Below are positions 8,574 through 17,621 of a stretch of 64,000 nt of DNA, piece after piece. Origin of the DNA: Halomarina ordinaria (lineage in GTDB: Archaea; Halobacteriota; Halobacteria; Halobacteriales; Haloarculaceae); NCBI RefSeq assembly GCF_030553305.1, contig NZ_JARRAH010000001.1, positions 1,860,001-1,924,000 of the forward strand, in the 5' to 3' direction. Every line of letters starts with the position of its first letter. The first letter of the stretch is position 1. The position numbers and the translations under genes are program-made. The notes under the pieces are model-generated. The model ran no database searches. It was not told the origin of the DNA and saw only the letters and a program-made list of their open reading frames with translations.

Positions 8574-11252
8574 ATGACTGCGGAGGGAATCGTCGGGCAG
8601 TACCTCGCACTGAAGCGCGAGTCCGAGGCCGACCTGCTGGCGATGCAGATGGGCGATTTCTACGAGTTCTTCCACGAGGACGCGAGGACCGTGGGGCGGG
8701 AACTCGACCTGAAAGTCTCAGAGCGGTCGAGCGGCGGGTCGTCGTACGAGATGGCCGGCATCCCCCTCTCGGAACTGACGCCGTACCTGCGCGCGCTGGT
8801 CGAGCGGGGGTATCGCGTCGCCGTCGCCGAGCAGTTCGAGCGCGGGGACGGCGACATCAGCCGGGAGATAGTGCGCGTGGCGACGCCGGGTACCCTGCTG
8901 GAGACGACGAGCCAGGAGGCACGCTACCTGGCGAGCGTCGTCGAGGGCGAGGGCGAGTACGGCCTCGCGTTCGTCGACGTCACCACCGGGCGCTTCCACG
9001 TCACGAGCGTCGCGGACGCTGGCGCCGTCTGTACGGAGCTGTACCGCTTCGCGCCGACCGAGGTGCTCCCCGGTCCCGACGTCCGGGGCGACGACGACCT
9101 GCTCGCGCGGGTGGGAGAGCGCGTCGAGACGACGTTCACGCTCCACGCGACGGAGGCGTTCGCGCCGGGGCGGGCGCGCCACGCCGTCCGCGAGCAGTTC
9201 GGGGGCGCGCCCGAGTCGCTGGCGGGCGACCTCGACGGCGCGGCGTTGCGGGCGGCGGGGGCGGCGCTCTCGTACGTCGAGGAGACGGGCGTCGGCGCGC
9301 TGGCGTCGGTGACACGCCTCCAGCCGTACGCCGCGGACGACCGGGTCGACCTCGACGCGACGACCCAGCGCAACCTCGAACTCACCGAGACGATGACGGG
9401 CGCGGGGCGCTCGCTGTTCGAGACGGTCGACCACACCGCCACGAGCGCGGGGCGACGCCTGCTGAAGGAGTGGCTCGGCCGACCCCTGCGCGAGCGCGGC
9501 GAACTGACCCGGCGCCAGTCGGCGGTGGCGGCGCTCGCGGCCGCCGCGCTCGAACGCGAGGAGCTCCGTGAGCGACTCGGCGAGGCGTACGACCTCGAAC
9601 GCCTCGCCAGCCGGAGCGTCTCGGGAAGCGCCGACGCGGGCGACCTGCTCCGGGTGCGCGAGACGCTCGCGCTCCTGCCGCGACTGGTGGACGCGGTGTC
9701 GGACGCGGAGCGCCTCGCCGACTCGCCGGTCGCGGCGCTCCTCGACGGCCCGGACCGCGAGGCGGCCGTCTCACTCGCCGGGGCGCTCGACGAGGCGCTG
9801 GTCGACGACCCGCCGACGACGGTCACGCAGGGCGGCCTCCTGCGCCGGGGGTTCGACGACGACCTCGACGCGCTCGTCGAGCGCTACGAGGCGAACCTGG
9901 AGTGGTTCGAGACGCTCGCCGAGCGCGAGCGCGAGCGGACCGGTATCTCGCGGCTCTCGGTCGACCGCAACAAGACCGACGGCTACTACGTGCAGGTGCC
10001 GAAGTCGGCGGCCGACGCCGTCCCCGAGGAGTACGAGGGCATCAAGACGCTGAAGAACGCCCAGCGCTACGTCACCGACGAACTGAACGAGCGCGAGCGA
10101 GAGCTGTTGCGCCTCGAAGAGCGCCGGGGCGACCTGGAGTACGACCTGTTCTGCGACCTCCGCGAGTCGGTCGCCGAGCGCGCCGAACTCCTGCAGGACG
10201 TGGGGCGGGCGCTCGCGGAACTCGACACCCTCGCGAGCCTCGCGGTCCACGCCGTCAAGCACGACTGGACGCGCCCGGACCTCGCCGAACCGGGGGTCCT
10301 CGACGTGGAGGCGGGCCGACACCCCGTGGTCGAGACGGACACGGAGTTCGTCCCCAACGACCTCTCGCTCTCCGACGACCGACGCTTCCTCATCGTCACC
10401 GGCCCGAACATGAGCGGGAAGTCGACGTACATGCGCCAGGCGGCGCTCATCACCCTGCTCGCGCAGGTGGGGAGTTTCGTCCCGGCCCGGCGAGCGCGCG
10501 TGGGCGTCGTCGACGGCATCTACACGCGCGTCGGCGCGCTCGACGAACTCGCGCAGGGGCGCTCGACGTTCATGGTGGAGATGGCCGAACTGTCGAACAT
10601 CCTCCACTCCGCGACCGAGGAGTCGCTCGTCATCCTCGACGAGGTGGGGCGCGGGACGGCCACCTACGACGGCATCAGCATCGCGTGGGCGGCCACCGAG
10701 TACCTCCACAACGTCGTCGGCGCGCGGACGCTCTTCGCCACCCACTACCACGAACTGACGACGCTCGCCGACCACCTGCCGCGCGTGGCGAACGTCCACG
10801 TCGCGGTCGACGAGCGGGGGACCACCGAGGGGGAGACGAACCGACGCGAGGGCGACGTCACGTTCCTCCGGACGGTCGAGGAGGGGGCGACCGACCGCTC
10901 CTACGGCGTCTACGTCGCCGACCTCGCGGGCGTGCCCGGGCCGGTCGTCGAGCGCGCCGACGAGGTGCTGGCCGCGCTCCGCGAGGAGCGGGCCATCGAG
11001 GCGAAGGGGAGCGAGCGCGAGGGGGAGACCGTACAGGCCGTCTTCGACCTCGGGTCGGGGTCGTTCAGGGACGGCGCGGAGGCCGACGGCGGGACGGCGG
11101 GTATCGACCCCGACGACACCGCGCCGGCCGCGCTCGACCCGGCGACCGAGGAGGTGGTGTCGAGACTCCGGGACGTCGACACGAGCGGGATGACGCCGCT
11201 CGAAGCGCTCCAGTTCGTGGAGGACCTCCGGGGGCGGTTGGCCGATGACTGA
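8574..11252 (+). CDS. mutS: DNA mismatch repair protein MutS (MutS1 type)
   Basis: 892 residues from ATG 8574. The mismatch-reading Phe-x-Glu is present in MQMGDFYEFFHEDA (F29, E31), followed by connector and lever domains. The ATPase domain has Walker A TGPNMSGKSTYMRQA at about 610, STFMVEMAELSNIL, Walker B in SLVILDEVGRGTATYDG and the H-loop TLFATHYHEL. A dimerisation tail ends LEALQFVEDLRGRL. Presence of FxE puts it in the mismatch-binding MutS1 group rather than MutS2. The last eight bases overlap the Nudix gene, and mutL follows, making a three-gene repair operon. Confidence 0.96.
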   Translation: MTAEGIVGQYLALKRESEADLLAMQMGDFYEFFHEDARTVGRELDLKVSERSSGGSSYEMAGIPLSELTPYLRALVERGYRVAVAEQFERGDGDISREIVRVATPGTLLETTSQEARYLASVVEGEGEYGLAFVDVTTGRFHVTSVADAGAVCTELYRFAPTEVLPGPDVRGDDDLLARVGERVETTFTLHATEAFAPGRARHAVREQFGGAPESLAGDLDGAALRAAGAALSYVEETGVGALASVTRLQPYAADDRVDLDATTQRNLELTETMTGAGRSLFETVDHTATSAGRRLLKEWLGRPLRERGELTRRQSAVAALAAAALEREELRERLGEAYDLERLASRSVSGSADAGDLLRVRETLALLPRLVDAVSDAERLADSPVAALLDGPDREAAVSLAGALDEALVDDPPTTVTQGGLLRRGFDDDLDALVERYEANLEWFETLAERERERTGISRLSVDRNKTDGYYVQVPKSAADAVPEEYEGIKTLKNAQRYVTDELNERERELLRLEERRGDLEYDLFCDLRESVAERAELLQDVGRALAELDTLASLAVHAVKHDWTRPDLAEPGVLDVEAGRHPVVETDTEFVPNDLSLSDDRRFLIVTGPNMSGKSTYMRQAALITLLAQVGSFVPARRARVGVVDGIYTRVGALDELAQGRSTFMVEMAELSNILHSATEESLVILDEVGRGTATYDGISIAWAATEYLHNVVGARTLFATHYHELTTLADHLPRVANVHVAVDERGTTEGETNRREGDVTFLRTVEEGATDRSYGVYVADLAGVPGPVVERADEVLAALREERAIEAKGSEREGETVQAVFDLGSGSFRDGAEADGGTAGIDPDDTAPAALDPATEEVVSRLRDVDTSGMTPLEALQFVEDLRGRLADD

Positions 11253-11643
11253 GCGACCGCTGCGGGCGACGGTCCACCAGAAGGCGGCGCTGTTCGGCCC
11301 CGGGCGCGACGTGTTGCTCCTGCGCGACCCGGACGACGGCTGGGAGTTCCCGGGCGGGCGCCTCGGCGTCGGGGAACGCCCGCTCGACGGCCTCCGGCGC
11401 GAGGTGCGCGAGGAGACGGGCCTCGCGGTCGAGGTGGACCGACCGGTCCACACCGCCGCCTGGCGGAGTTCGGGGACGAACCGCTTCGTCGTCGTCTACC
11501 GCTGTACGACGGACGGAGCGCGCGTCGAGCTGAGCGAGGAGCACGTCGAGCACCGGTGGGCGACCCCGGCGGAGGCGTCGGCAGTGCTGAGCGAGCGGCT
11601 GGCGACCGGGCTCGAGTACGCGCTGGACGGGGGCGAGTCGTGA
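11245..11643 (+). CDS. Nudix hydrolase (MutT-like) inside the mutS-mutL operon
   Basis: 132 residues. A perfect Nudix box, Gx5Ex7REUxEExGU, spans residues 38-60 (G38, E44, R52, E53, E56, E57, G59), which builds the Mg-binding catalytic helix. The domain is the small MutT size with nothing else fused. Start overlaps mutS by eight bases and the stop overlaps mutL by four (GTGA), so the three should be translated together. A role cleaning oxidised nucleotides would fit the company, but Nudix substrates cannot be told from the box alone. Confidence 0.88.
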   Translation: MTERPLRATVHQKAALFGPGRDVLLLRDPDDGWEFPGGRLGVGERPLDGLRREVREETGLAVEVDRPVHTAAWRSSGTNRFVVVYRCTTDGARVELSEEHVEHRWATPAEASAVLSERLATGLEYALDGGES

Positions 11644-13730
11644 GCCGCGAGATACGCCGGCTCGACCCGAAGACGGTCGAGCGCATCGCCGCCGGCGAGG
11701 TGGTCGAGCGCCCCGCGAGCGCGGTGAAGGAACTCGTCGAGAACAGCGTCGACGCCGACGCCTCGCGCGTCGCCGTGAGCGTCGAGAACGGCGGCATCGA
11801 CGGCATCCGCGTCCGCGACGACGGCGTCGGGATGGACGAGGCGGCGGTCCGCCGGGCCGTCGAGGAGCACACGACGAGCAAGATAGCGGACGTCGAGGAC
11901 CTCGAAGCGGGCGTTCGGACGCTCGGCTTCCGCGGGGAGGCGCTCCACGCCATCGGCGCCGTCTCGCGGCTGACGGTGACGACGAAACCCCGCGGGGGCG
12001 ACCGGGGAACGGAACTCGTCGTCGAGGGCGGCGAGGTCGAGTCGGTCGGCCCCGCCGGCTGTCCCGAGGGAACCACCGTCGAGGTCGAGGAGCTGTTCTA
12101 CAACGTCCCCGCCCGCCGGAAGTACCTCAAGCGCCCCTCGACGGAGGCCGACCACGTCCAGCGCGTCGTCACGGGCTACGCGCTCGCCGACCCGGACGTC
12201 GCCGTGACGTTCGAGGCCGACGGCCGCGAGCGCTTCTCGACGGCCGGCCGGGGCGACCTCCGGAGCGCGGTGATGGCCGTCTACGGCCGCGAGGTGGCGA
12301 GCGCGATGGTCGAGGTGGACGGCGCGGACCTGGACCTCCCCGACGGCCCCCTCGACGGCGTCTCGGGACTGGTGAGCCACCCCGAGACGACGCGCGCGAG
12401 CCGGTCGTACTGCTCGACGTTCGTCAACGGGCGGTACGTCGCCGCGAGCGCGGTCCGGGAGGCGGTCGTCGACGCCTACGGGACGCAGCTCGCGCCCGAC
12501 CGCTACCCCTTCGCCGTCGTCTTCCTCGACGTCGACCCCGCCACGGTCGACGTCAACGTGCATCCGCGCAAACAGGAGGTCAGGTTCGTCGACGAGGAGG
12601 GCGTCCGCGAGCAGGTCGGCCACGCCGTCGAGCGCGCGCTGCTCGATAAGGGGCTGATTCGCTCGGGCGCGCCCCGCGGTCGGTCGGCGCCCGAGCAGAC
12701 CGAGATCAGTCCGGAGCGAGCCGAGGACGGTTCGGACGGCGAGGGGGCGACCGGGGGCGACGCCGGTTCGGGTTCGAGTCGAACCGGAGGAGGGGCACGC
12801 GCGAGTCGGACGGACGACGCGAGCGACGGCGCGCGCCGCCGGGACGGCGAGCGCACCGGCGAGGAGGGCGGTGCGCCCTCGTCCGCCTCCACCGCTCCCT
12901 CCGCGGCGTCGACTCCGTCGACCGACGTCGCGGACGCGCCCGCGTCGGACCCGATGTACGGCGGGGAGAGTCGGTCGAGAGGTGAACGCGAGCGCGACGA
13001 GGAAGAGGGTGAGCGCGACGAGTCCGACGACCACACTCACATCCGAGACCCCCACGACCGGCGTCGGTTCCGCCCCGGCACCGAACAGAGCCGCCTGAGC
13101 GACGACGCGCCGGACCCCGAGTACGAACGCCTGCCGTCGCTCACCGTCCTCGGGCAGTACGACGACACGTACCTCGTCTGCGAGGCCGAGGACGGCCTGC
13201 TGCTGGTCGACCAGCACGCGGCCGACGAGCGGGTGAACTACGAGCGCCTGCGCGAGGCGTTCGCCGACGACGTGACGACGCAGGCGCTCGCCGAGCCAGT
13301 CCGCCTCGAACTCACCGCGCGGGAGGCGGCGCTGTTCGACGAGTTCGAGGACGCCCTCGCCTCGCTCGGCTTCCACGCCGGCCTCGTCGAGGAACGCGTC
13401 GCGGCGGTGCGGACGGTGCCCGCGCTCCTCACCGGGCGCGAGGACCTCGTGCGCGACCTCCTGACGGCGTTCGTCGCGGGCGACGGCGCGACGACGGTCG
13501 AGGCGGCGGCCGACGCCCTGCTCGCGGACCTCGCCTGCTACCCCTCCATCACCGGCAACACGTCGCTGACGGAGGGGTCGGTCGTCGACCTCCTGACCGC
13601 CCTCGACGACTGCGAGAACCCCTACGCCTGCCCCCACGGGCGGCCCACGGTCGTCGCGTTCGGCCGCGAGGAGATCGCCGAGCGCTTCGAGCGCGACTAC
13701 CCCGGCCACGCGGGGCGTAGACGGGAGTAG
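11640..13730 (+). CDS. mutL: DNA mismatch repair protein MutL, endonuclease type
   Basis: 696 residues from GTG 11640, sharing GTGA with the Nudix stop. The GHKL ATPase domain is intact: IAAGEVVERPASAVKELVEN, the ATP-lid region DDGVGMDEA and GFRGEALHAIGAVS. An Asp/Glu/Ser/Gly-rich linker of about 150 residues follows from residue 350. The C-terminal domain has DQHAADERVNYE (D524, E530, E535) and CPHGRPT (C664, H666), the metal-binding motifs of the MutL nicking endonuclease. So this should be a nicking MutL, as in organisms without MutH. The long disordered acidic linker suits a halophile. Confidence 0.95.
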   Translation: MSREIRRLDPKTVERIAAGEVVERPASAVKELVENSVDADASRVAVSVENGGIDGIRVRDDGVGMDEAAVRRAVEEHTTSKIADVEDLEAGVRTLGFRGEALHAIGAVSRLTVTTKPRGGDRGTELVVEGGEVESVGPAGCPEGTTVEVEELFYNVPARRKYLKRPSTEADHVQRVVTGYALADPDVAVTFEADGRERFSTAGRGDLRSAVMAVYGREVASAMVEVDGADLDLPDGPLDGVSGLVSHPETTRASRSYCSTFVNGRYVAASAVREAVVDAYGTQLAPDRYPFAVVFLDVDPATVDVNVHPRKQEVRFVDEEGVREQVGHAVERALLDKGLIRSGAPRGRSAPEQTEISPERAEDGSDGEGATGGDAGSGSSRTGGGARASRTDDASDGARRRDGERTGEEGGAPSSASTAPSAASTPSTDVADAPASDPMYGGESRSRGERERDEEEGERDESDDHTHIRDPHDRRRFRPGTEQSRLSDDAPDPEYERLPSLTVLGQYDDTYLVCEAEDGLLLVDQHAADERVNYERLREAFADDVTTQALAEPVRLELTAREAALFDEFEDALASLGFHAGLVEERVAAVRTVPALLTGREDLVRDLLTAFVAGDGATTVEAAADALLADLACYPSITGNTSLTEGSVVDLLTALDDCENPYACPHGRPTVVAFGREEIAERFERDYPGHAGRRRE

Positions 13731-13820
13731 GCCGAGCGTTCGGACACCCGGTGCACTGCTCGGGAGCGCTCGGGAGGACTCATAGTGAGATTGATGTGAG
13801 CCACGTTCGAAGGCGAGCGC

Positions 13821-15095
13821 GTGTCGACGGACAGCACGAGCGTGAGAGGAATCGTCCGCCAACTGTTCTCCTTCGAGCGGGACGTCCTCGTGCTGTCGCT
13901 GTCGATGTTCGCCTTCAGCCTCGGCTTCCAGATGACCGGCCGGTACATGGGACGGTACCTCGACCTGCTGGGCGCGAGCGCGTTCGTCATCGGTCTCTAC
14001 GGGACGGTGGGGAACGTCATCGGCTTCGCGTACCCCTACCCCGGCGGCGCCGTCTCCGACCGCATCGGCTCGCGGACGGCGCTGACGCTGTTCGGCCTGC
14101 TGTCGACGCTCGGGTTCGTCGTCTGGTTCGCGGCGGGGTCGCTCGGGTTCGGCGTGGGGGCGGTGTTCCTCGGCCTCCTGCTCGTCCAGTGCTGGCAGTC
14201 GTTCGGCCTCGGCGCGACGTTCGCCATCGTCAAACAGAGCGTCGCCGACGAGCGGCTGGCGACGGGGTTCGCGAGCACGGAGACGGTCCGTCGGACGGCG
14301 TTCCTCGTCGGCCCGCTGCTCGCCTCGGCGCTCATCGCCACCTACGGCTTCGGCCTCGGCTTCCGCTACGTCGTCGGCGTGGCGGCCGTCGTCGCGCTCG
14401 TGGGAACGGTCGCCCAGCACCGCCTCTACGACCCCTCGGGCGACGCGCTGGGGAAGTCCTTCGAGGGGATAGGTCAACTCGTCGACGACCTCCGGGGGCT
14501 CCCGCCGGAACTGCCGCCGCTGTTGCTCGGTGACACGCTCGTGCGCTTCGCCAACGGGATGGTCTACACCTTCTTCGTCATCGTCGTCACGCAGTTCCTC
14601 GAGGTGGACGTGACGCTCCCGGTGGTGGGCTACCTGAGCCCGGACGCGCTGTTCGGCGTCCTGCTGGCCGTCGAGATGGCCGTCGCGCTCCTGACGATGG
14701 TCCCCGTCGCCGCGCTCACGCGACGCGTGGGGCTGAAACCCGTCGTCGCCCTCGGGTTCGCCGTCTACGCCGTCTTCCCCGTCCTGCTCATCTCCGCGCC
14801 CGCCGACCCGCTGGTCGTGACGCTCCTGTTCGCCGTCTCGGGGCTGCGCTTCGCCGGCCTGCCGGCCCACAAGGCGCTCATCGTCGGCCCCGCCGAGCGC
14901 AACGAGGGCGGACGTGTCACCGGCGCGTACTACCTCGTTCGCAACTTCGTCGTCATCCCGAGTTCCGCGCTCGGCGGCCTCATCTACGGGTTCTCGCCGC
15001 GGCTCGCGTTCGGCGCCGCCTCGGCGGTCGGGCTGCTCGGCGTCGTCCTCTTCCTCGCCTTCGGGAAGGACTTCGACGCGGCCGTAGCGGCCTGA
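13821..15095 (+). CDS. major facilitator superfamily transporter
   Basis: 424 residues from GTG 13821, with about twelve hydrophobic helices. The loop between helices 2 and 3 reads GGAVSDRIGSRTALTLFG, the GxxxDRxGRR-type motif of MFS carriers. A central hydrophilic loop (GDALGKSFEGIGQLVDDL) separates two six-helix halves. It is an integral cytoplasmic-membrane carrier with no predictable substrate. It is separated from mutL by 90 bases and converges with an SDR gene six bases away, so it is likely a single-gene unit. Confidence 0.87.
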   Translation: MSTDSTSVRGIVRQLFSFERDVLVLSLSMFAFSLGFQMTGRYMGRYLDLLGASAFVIGLYGTVGNVIGFAYPYPGGAVSDRIGSRTALTLFGLLSTLGFVVWFAAGSLGFGVGAVFLGLLLVQCWQSFGLGATFAIVKQSVADERLATGFASTETVRRTAFLVGPLLASALIATYGFGLGFRYVVGVAAVVALVGTVAQHRLYDPSGDALGKSFEGIGQLVDDLRGLPPELPPLLLGDTLVRFANGMVYTFFVIVVTQFLEVDVTLPVVGYLSPDALFGVLLAVEMAVALLTMVPVAALTRRVGLKPVVALGFAVYAVFPVLLISAPADPLVVTLLFAVSGLRFAGLPAHKALIVGPAERNEGGRVTGAYYLVRNFVVIPSSALGGLIYGFSPRLAFGAASAVGLLGVVLFLAFGKDFDAAVAA

Positions 15096-15101
15096 CCGCC
15101 C

Positions 15102-15863
15102 TCAGGAGACGGAGTAGCCGCCGTCGACGACGAGGCCGTGGCCCGTCACGTAGGAGGACTCCTCGCTCAGCAGGAACAGGGCGACGTCGGCTATCTCGTC
15201 GGCCTCGCCGAGGCGCTTCAGCGGGTACTGCGCCTCCATGCGCGCGCGGGCCGTCTCGGGGTCGTCGCGGGACTCGAAGTACTGCCGGCCGAGGTCGGTG
15301 TCGATGAACCCCGGACAGACCGCGTTCGCGCGGACGCCCGTCGGCCCCGCCTCGGCGGCGACGGCGCGCGTGAAGTTGAGGACGGCCCCCTTCGTCAGCG
15401 AGTAGACGGCCTGCCTGGGGAGGCCGAGGATGGCCGCCAGCGAGGCGACGTTCACGATGGCGCCGTGACCCTGCTCCTTCATCACGGGGAGGGCGGCGCG
15501 ACAGCCGTGCCAGACGCCACGGACGTTCACGTCGAGGACGAACTCGAGGACGCCCGCGTCGAGGTCCTCGGTGTAGGCGGGCGGGTGACCGGTCCCCGCG
15601 TTGTTGACGATGCCGTCGAGGCCGTACTCCTCGGCGGTCGCCGTCACGAGGTCGTGGAAGCGCTCGCCGTCGGTCACGTCGAGGGTGTGCGAGACCGCCC
15701 GCCCACCCGCGTCCTCGATGGCGTCGGCGGTCTCGCTCGCCGTCTCCTCGTTCACGTCGGTGACGATGACGGTGGCCCCCTCCTCGGCGCAGCGTCGCGC
15801 GGTCGCCTCGCCGATACCGGCGCCGGCGCCCGTCACGAACACGGTCGCGTCTTCGAGTCGCAT
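15102..15863 (-). CDS. SDR family oxidoreductase
   Basis: 253 residues. Classical short-chain dehydrogenase features are in order: nucleotide-binding TGAGAGIGEATARR at 11-24, DVTDGERF, NNAGTGHP, VNVASLAAILG with the catalytic Ser region, YSLTKGAVLNF with the Tyr-x3-Lys pair, and CPGFIDTDL. The end EESSYVTGHGLVVDGGYSV is typical of the FabG/glucose dehydrogenase-like group. NAD or NADP preference is unclear, though an Asp after beta-2 (VTDVNEE) favours NAD. It is divergent from the bcp peroxiredoxin gene. Confidence 0.92.
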   Translation of the reverse strand: MRLEDATVFVTGAGAGIGEATARRCAEEGATVIVTDVNEETASETADAIEDAGGRAVSHTLDVTDGERFHDLVTATAEEYGLDGIVNNAGTGHPPAYTEDLDAGVLEFVLDVNVRGVWHGCRAALPVMKEQGHGAIVNVASLAAILGLPRQAVYSLTKGAVLNFTRAVAAEAGPTGVRANAVCPGFIDTDLGRQYFESRDDPETARARMEAQYPLKRLGEADEIADVALFLLSEESSYVTGHGLVVDGGYSVS

Positions 15864-15944
15864 AGGGTCGAATCGTCACGTGGGATGATAACTCCCGGGG
15901 CGAGACCGCAACCCGTTTGCTCGCGCCCGTCTAGCCCTCGGTCG

Positions 15945-16415
15945 ATGCTCACGGTAGGCGACGACGCCCCCGACTTCGAACTGCTCGACCAGGACGGCCG
16001 ACCGACCCGGCTGACGGACTTCGCCGGCCCCGTCGTCGTCTACTTCTACCCACGGGCCGACACCCCGGGCTGTACGAGTGAGGCCTGCGGCTTCCGCGAC
16101 GCGTGGGAGGAGTACGAGGACCGCGACATCACCGTCCTCGGTATCAGCGACGACTCGCCGGCCGACCTCCGGGCGTTCGCGGAGAAGTACGACCTCCCGT
16201 TCACGCTCCTGTCGGACCCCGACGGCGAGGTGGCCGCTCGCTACGACTCCTACGGCGAGAAGCACATGTTCGGCAAGCGCTTCGACGGCACCTTCCGGAA
16301 CACGTACCTCGTCGACGACGGCGAGGTAACGGGCGTCTACGAGGACGTCACGCCCGAAGGCCACGCCGAGGAACTGCTCGACGACCTCGACGCGCGCGGC
16401 GAGTCGACGGCGTAA
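15945..16415 (+). CDS. bcp: thioredoxin-dependent peroxiredoxin, BCP/PrxQ type
   Basis: 156 residues from ATG 15945. The peroxidatic cysteine is C43 in the canonical YPRADTPGCTSEAC. C48, five residues on, is the resolving cysteine of atypical 2-Cys PrxQ enzymes. The N-terminal VGDDAPDFELLDQDG and the later GKRFDGTFRNTYLVDDG are also standard. The enzyme reduces peroxides with electrons from thioredoxin-like donors in the cytoplasm. The frame is open upstream, but that part is antisense to the SDR gene, so ATG 15945 is the start. Confidence 0.93.
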   Translation: MLTVGDDAPDFELLDQDGRPTRLTDFAGPVVVYFYPRADTPGCTSEACGFRDAWEEYEDRDITVLGISDDSPADLRAFAEKYDLPFTLLSDPDGEVAARYDSYGEKHMFGKRFDGTFRNTYLVDDGEVTGVYEDVTPEGHAEELLDDLDARGESTA

Positions 16416-16454
16416 CCCGAAAGAGCGAGGAGGATGGCCGCGGTAACCCGTGGC

Positions 16455-17207
16455 ATGACACGACCGCTCGACGGGCAGACGGCCATCGTGACGGGTGCGA
16501 GTTCGGGTATCGGCGCGGCGTCGGCGCGGGCGCTCGCCCGCGACGGCGCGGACGTGGTGCTCGCCGCCCGCCGCGAGGAACGCCTGGAGGAACTCGCCGA
16601 CGCCATCGGCGGGGAGTACGACTGCGAGACGGCGACGGTCCCGACGGACGTCCGCGACGAGGAGGCGGTCGACGCGCTCGTCGAGGCCACCGTCGAACGC
16701 TTCGATGGACTGGATATCCTGCTCAACAACGCCGGCCTCGCGCGCGGGGCGGGCGTCGCCGACCTCTCGACGGAAGACTACCGGACGATGATGGACACGA
16801 ACGTCGACGGGATGTTCTTCGCCACGCGGGCGGCGCTCCCGCACCTCCGCGAGTCGGCGGGGACGCTCGTGTTCGTCGGGAGTTTCGCCGGGCAGTACCC
16901 CCGGCCGTTCAACCCGGTCTACGCCGCGAGCAAGTGGTGGACGCGCGGGTTCGCGCTGAGCGTCGCCGCCCGCGTCGGCGACGACGGCGTCGGGGTGACC
17001 GTCGTCAACCCGGCAGCCGTCCGGACGGAGTTCTCCGTCGCCGGCTTCGAGGGCGACGAACCGACCGCGTTCGAGGACCGCTACGACCACGGCGAGGCCG
17101 TCGAGGCGGAGGAAGTCGCCGAAGCCGTCGCGTTCGCCGCCCGGCAGGACCCCTCCTACGTGAGCGAACTCGACCTCTACAACCGCGACAAGCTAGGGCT
17201 GTTCTAG
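16455..17207 (+). CDS. SDR family oxidoreductase (YdfG-like)
   Basis: 250 residues from ATG 16455. TGASSGIGAASARALARDGA at residues 13-32 is the cofactor loop, and the basic pair in AARREERLEEL after beta-2 suggests NADPH. NNAGLARGAG, the catalytic Ser in FVGSFAG and YAASKWWTRGF with Tyr-x3-Lys follow. The tail, with AEEVAEAVAFAARQDPSYVSEL, resembles the NADP-dependent 3-hydroxy acid dehydrogenase (YdfG) group. It lies 39 bases after bcp on the same strand, possibly in the same transcript. The substrate is unknown. Confidence 0.9.
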   Translation: MTRPLDGQTAIVTGASSGIGAASARALARDGADVVLAARREERLEELADAIGGEYDCETATVPTDVRDEEAVDALVEATVERFDGLDILLNNAGLARGAGVADLSTEDYRTMMDTNVDGMFFATRAALPHLRESAGTLVFVGSFAGQYPRPFNPVYAASKWWTRGFALSVAARVGDDGVGVTVVNPAAVRTEFSVAGFEGDEPTAFEDRYDHGEAVEAEEVAEAVAFAARQDPSYVSELDLYNRDKLGLF

Positions 17208-17620
17208 CGCGAGCGGACCTCCACCGTGAGCGCCGCCTCGGGCGTCCGCGCGGCCCGGACGTACCGTCGTGGACGATGTTCGAGACGGAACGCCTCGACC
17301 GTCACCACGACGCGCACCCCGTCGAGCGTCGCGCGCAGGACGGGGCCGACGCTCGTGACGACCACGTACGGCGGGGCGGCGACCGGCGGCGCGCGCAGTT
17401 CCCCGCCCGCCGCCTCGGCGCACCCCGCGACGACGGCGGGAAACCGCTGGGTGACGCCGGCGCGGGCGAGGGCGGCCGAGAGCGGGCCATCGAGGGCGTC
17501 CACCGCGTCGAGGTCGACGCCCGCCGCGACGGCGTCCGCGCAGTCGAGCACCCGCTGGAGGAGGTCGCGGTGCTCGGCGAGCAGGTACGACCGCACCCGC
17601 TCCTCGGTCGTGGCCGTCAT
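17204..17620 (-). CDS. conserved haloarchaeal protein of unknown function
   Basis: 138 residues from ATG 17620. I do not recognise a domain of known function. The N-terminal half is helical and acidic (EERVRSYLLAEHRDLLQRVL, then CADAVAAGVDLDAVDAL). The second half looks like a beta-rich module (PPYVVVTSVGPVLRATLDGV, then VRVVVTVEAFRLEHRPRRYV). No membrane segment or signal peptide is visible. It starts one base after the stop of the rhodanese-lactamase fusion gene and is surely in the same operon, so the two products probably act together. Its end overlaps the convergent SDR gene by four bases. Confidence 0.7.
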   Translation of the reverse strand: MTATTEERVRSYLLAEHRDLLQRVLDCADAVAAGVDLDAVDALDGPLSAALARAGVTQRFPAVVAGCAEAAGGELRAPPVAAPPYVVVTSVGPVLRATLDGVRVVVTVEAFRLEHRPRRYVRAARTPEAALTVEVRSR

Positions 17621-17621
17621 C

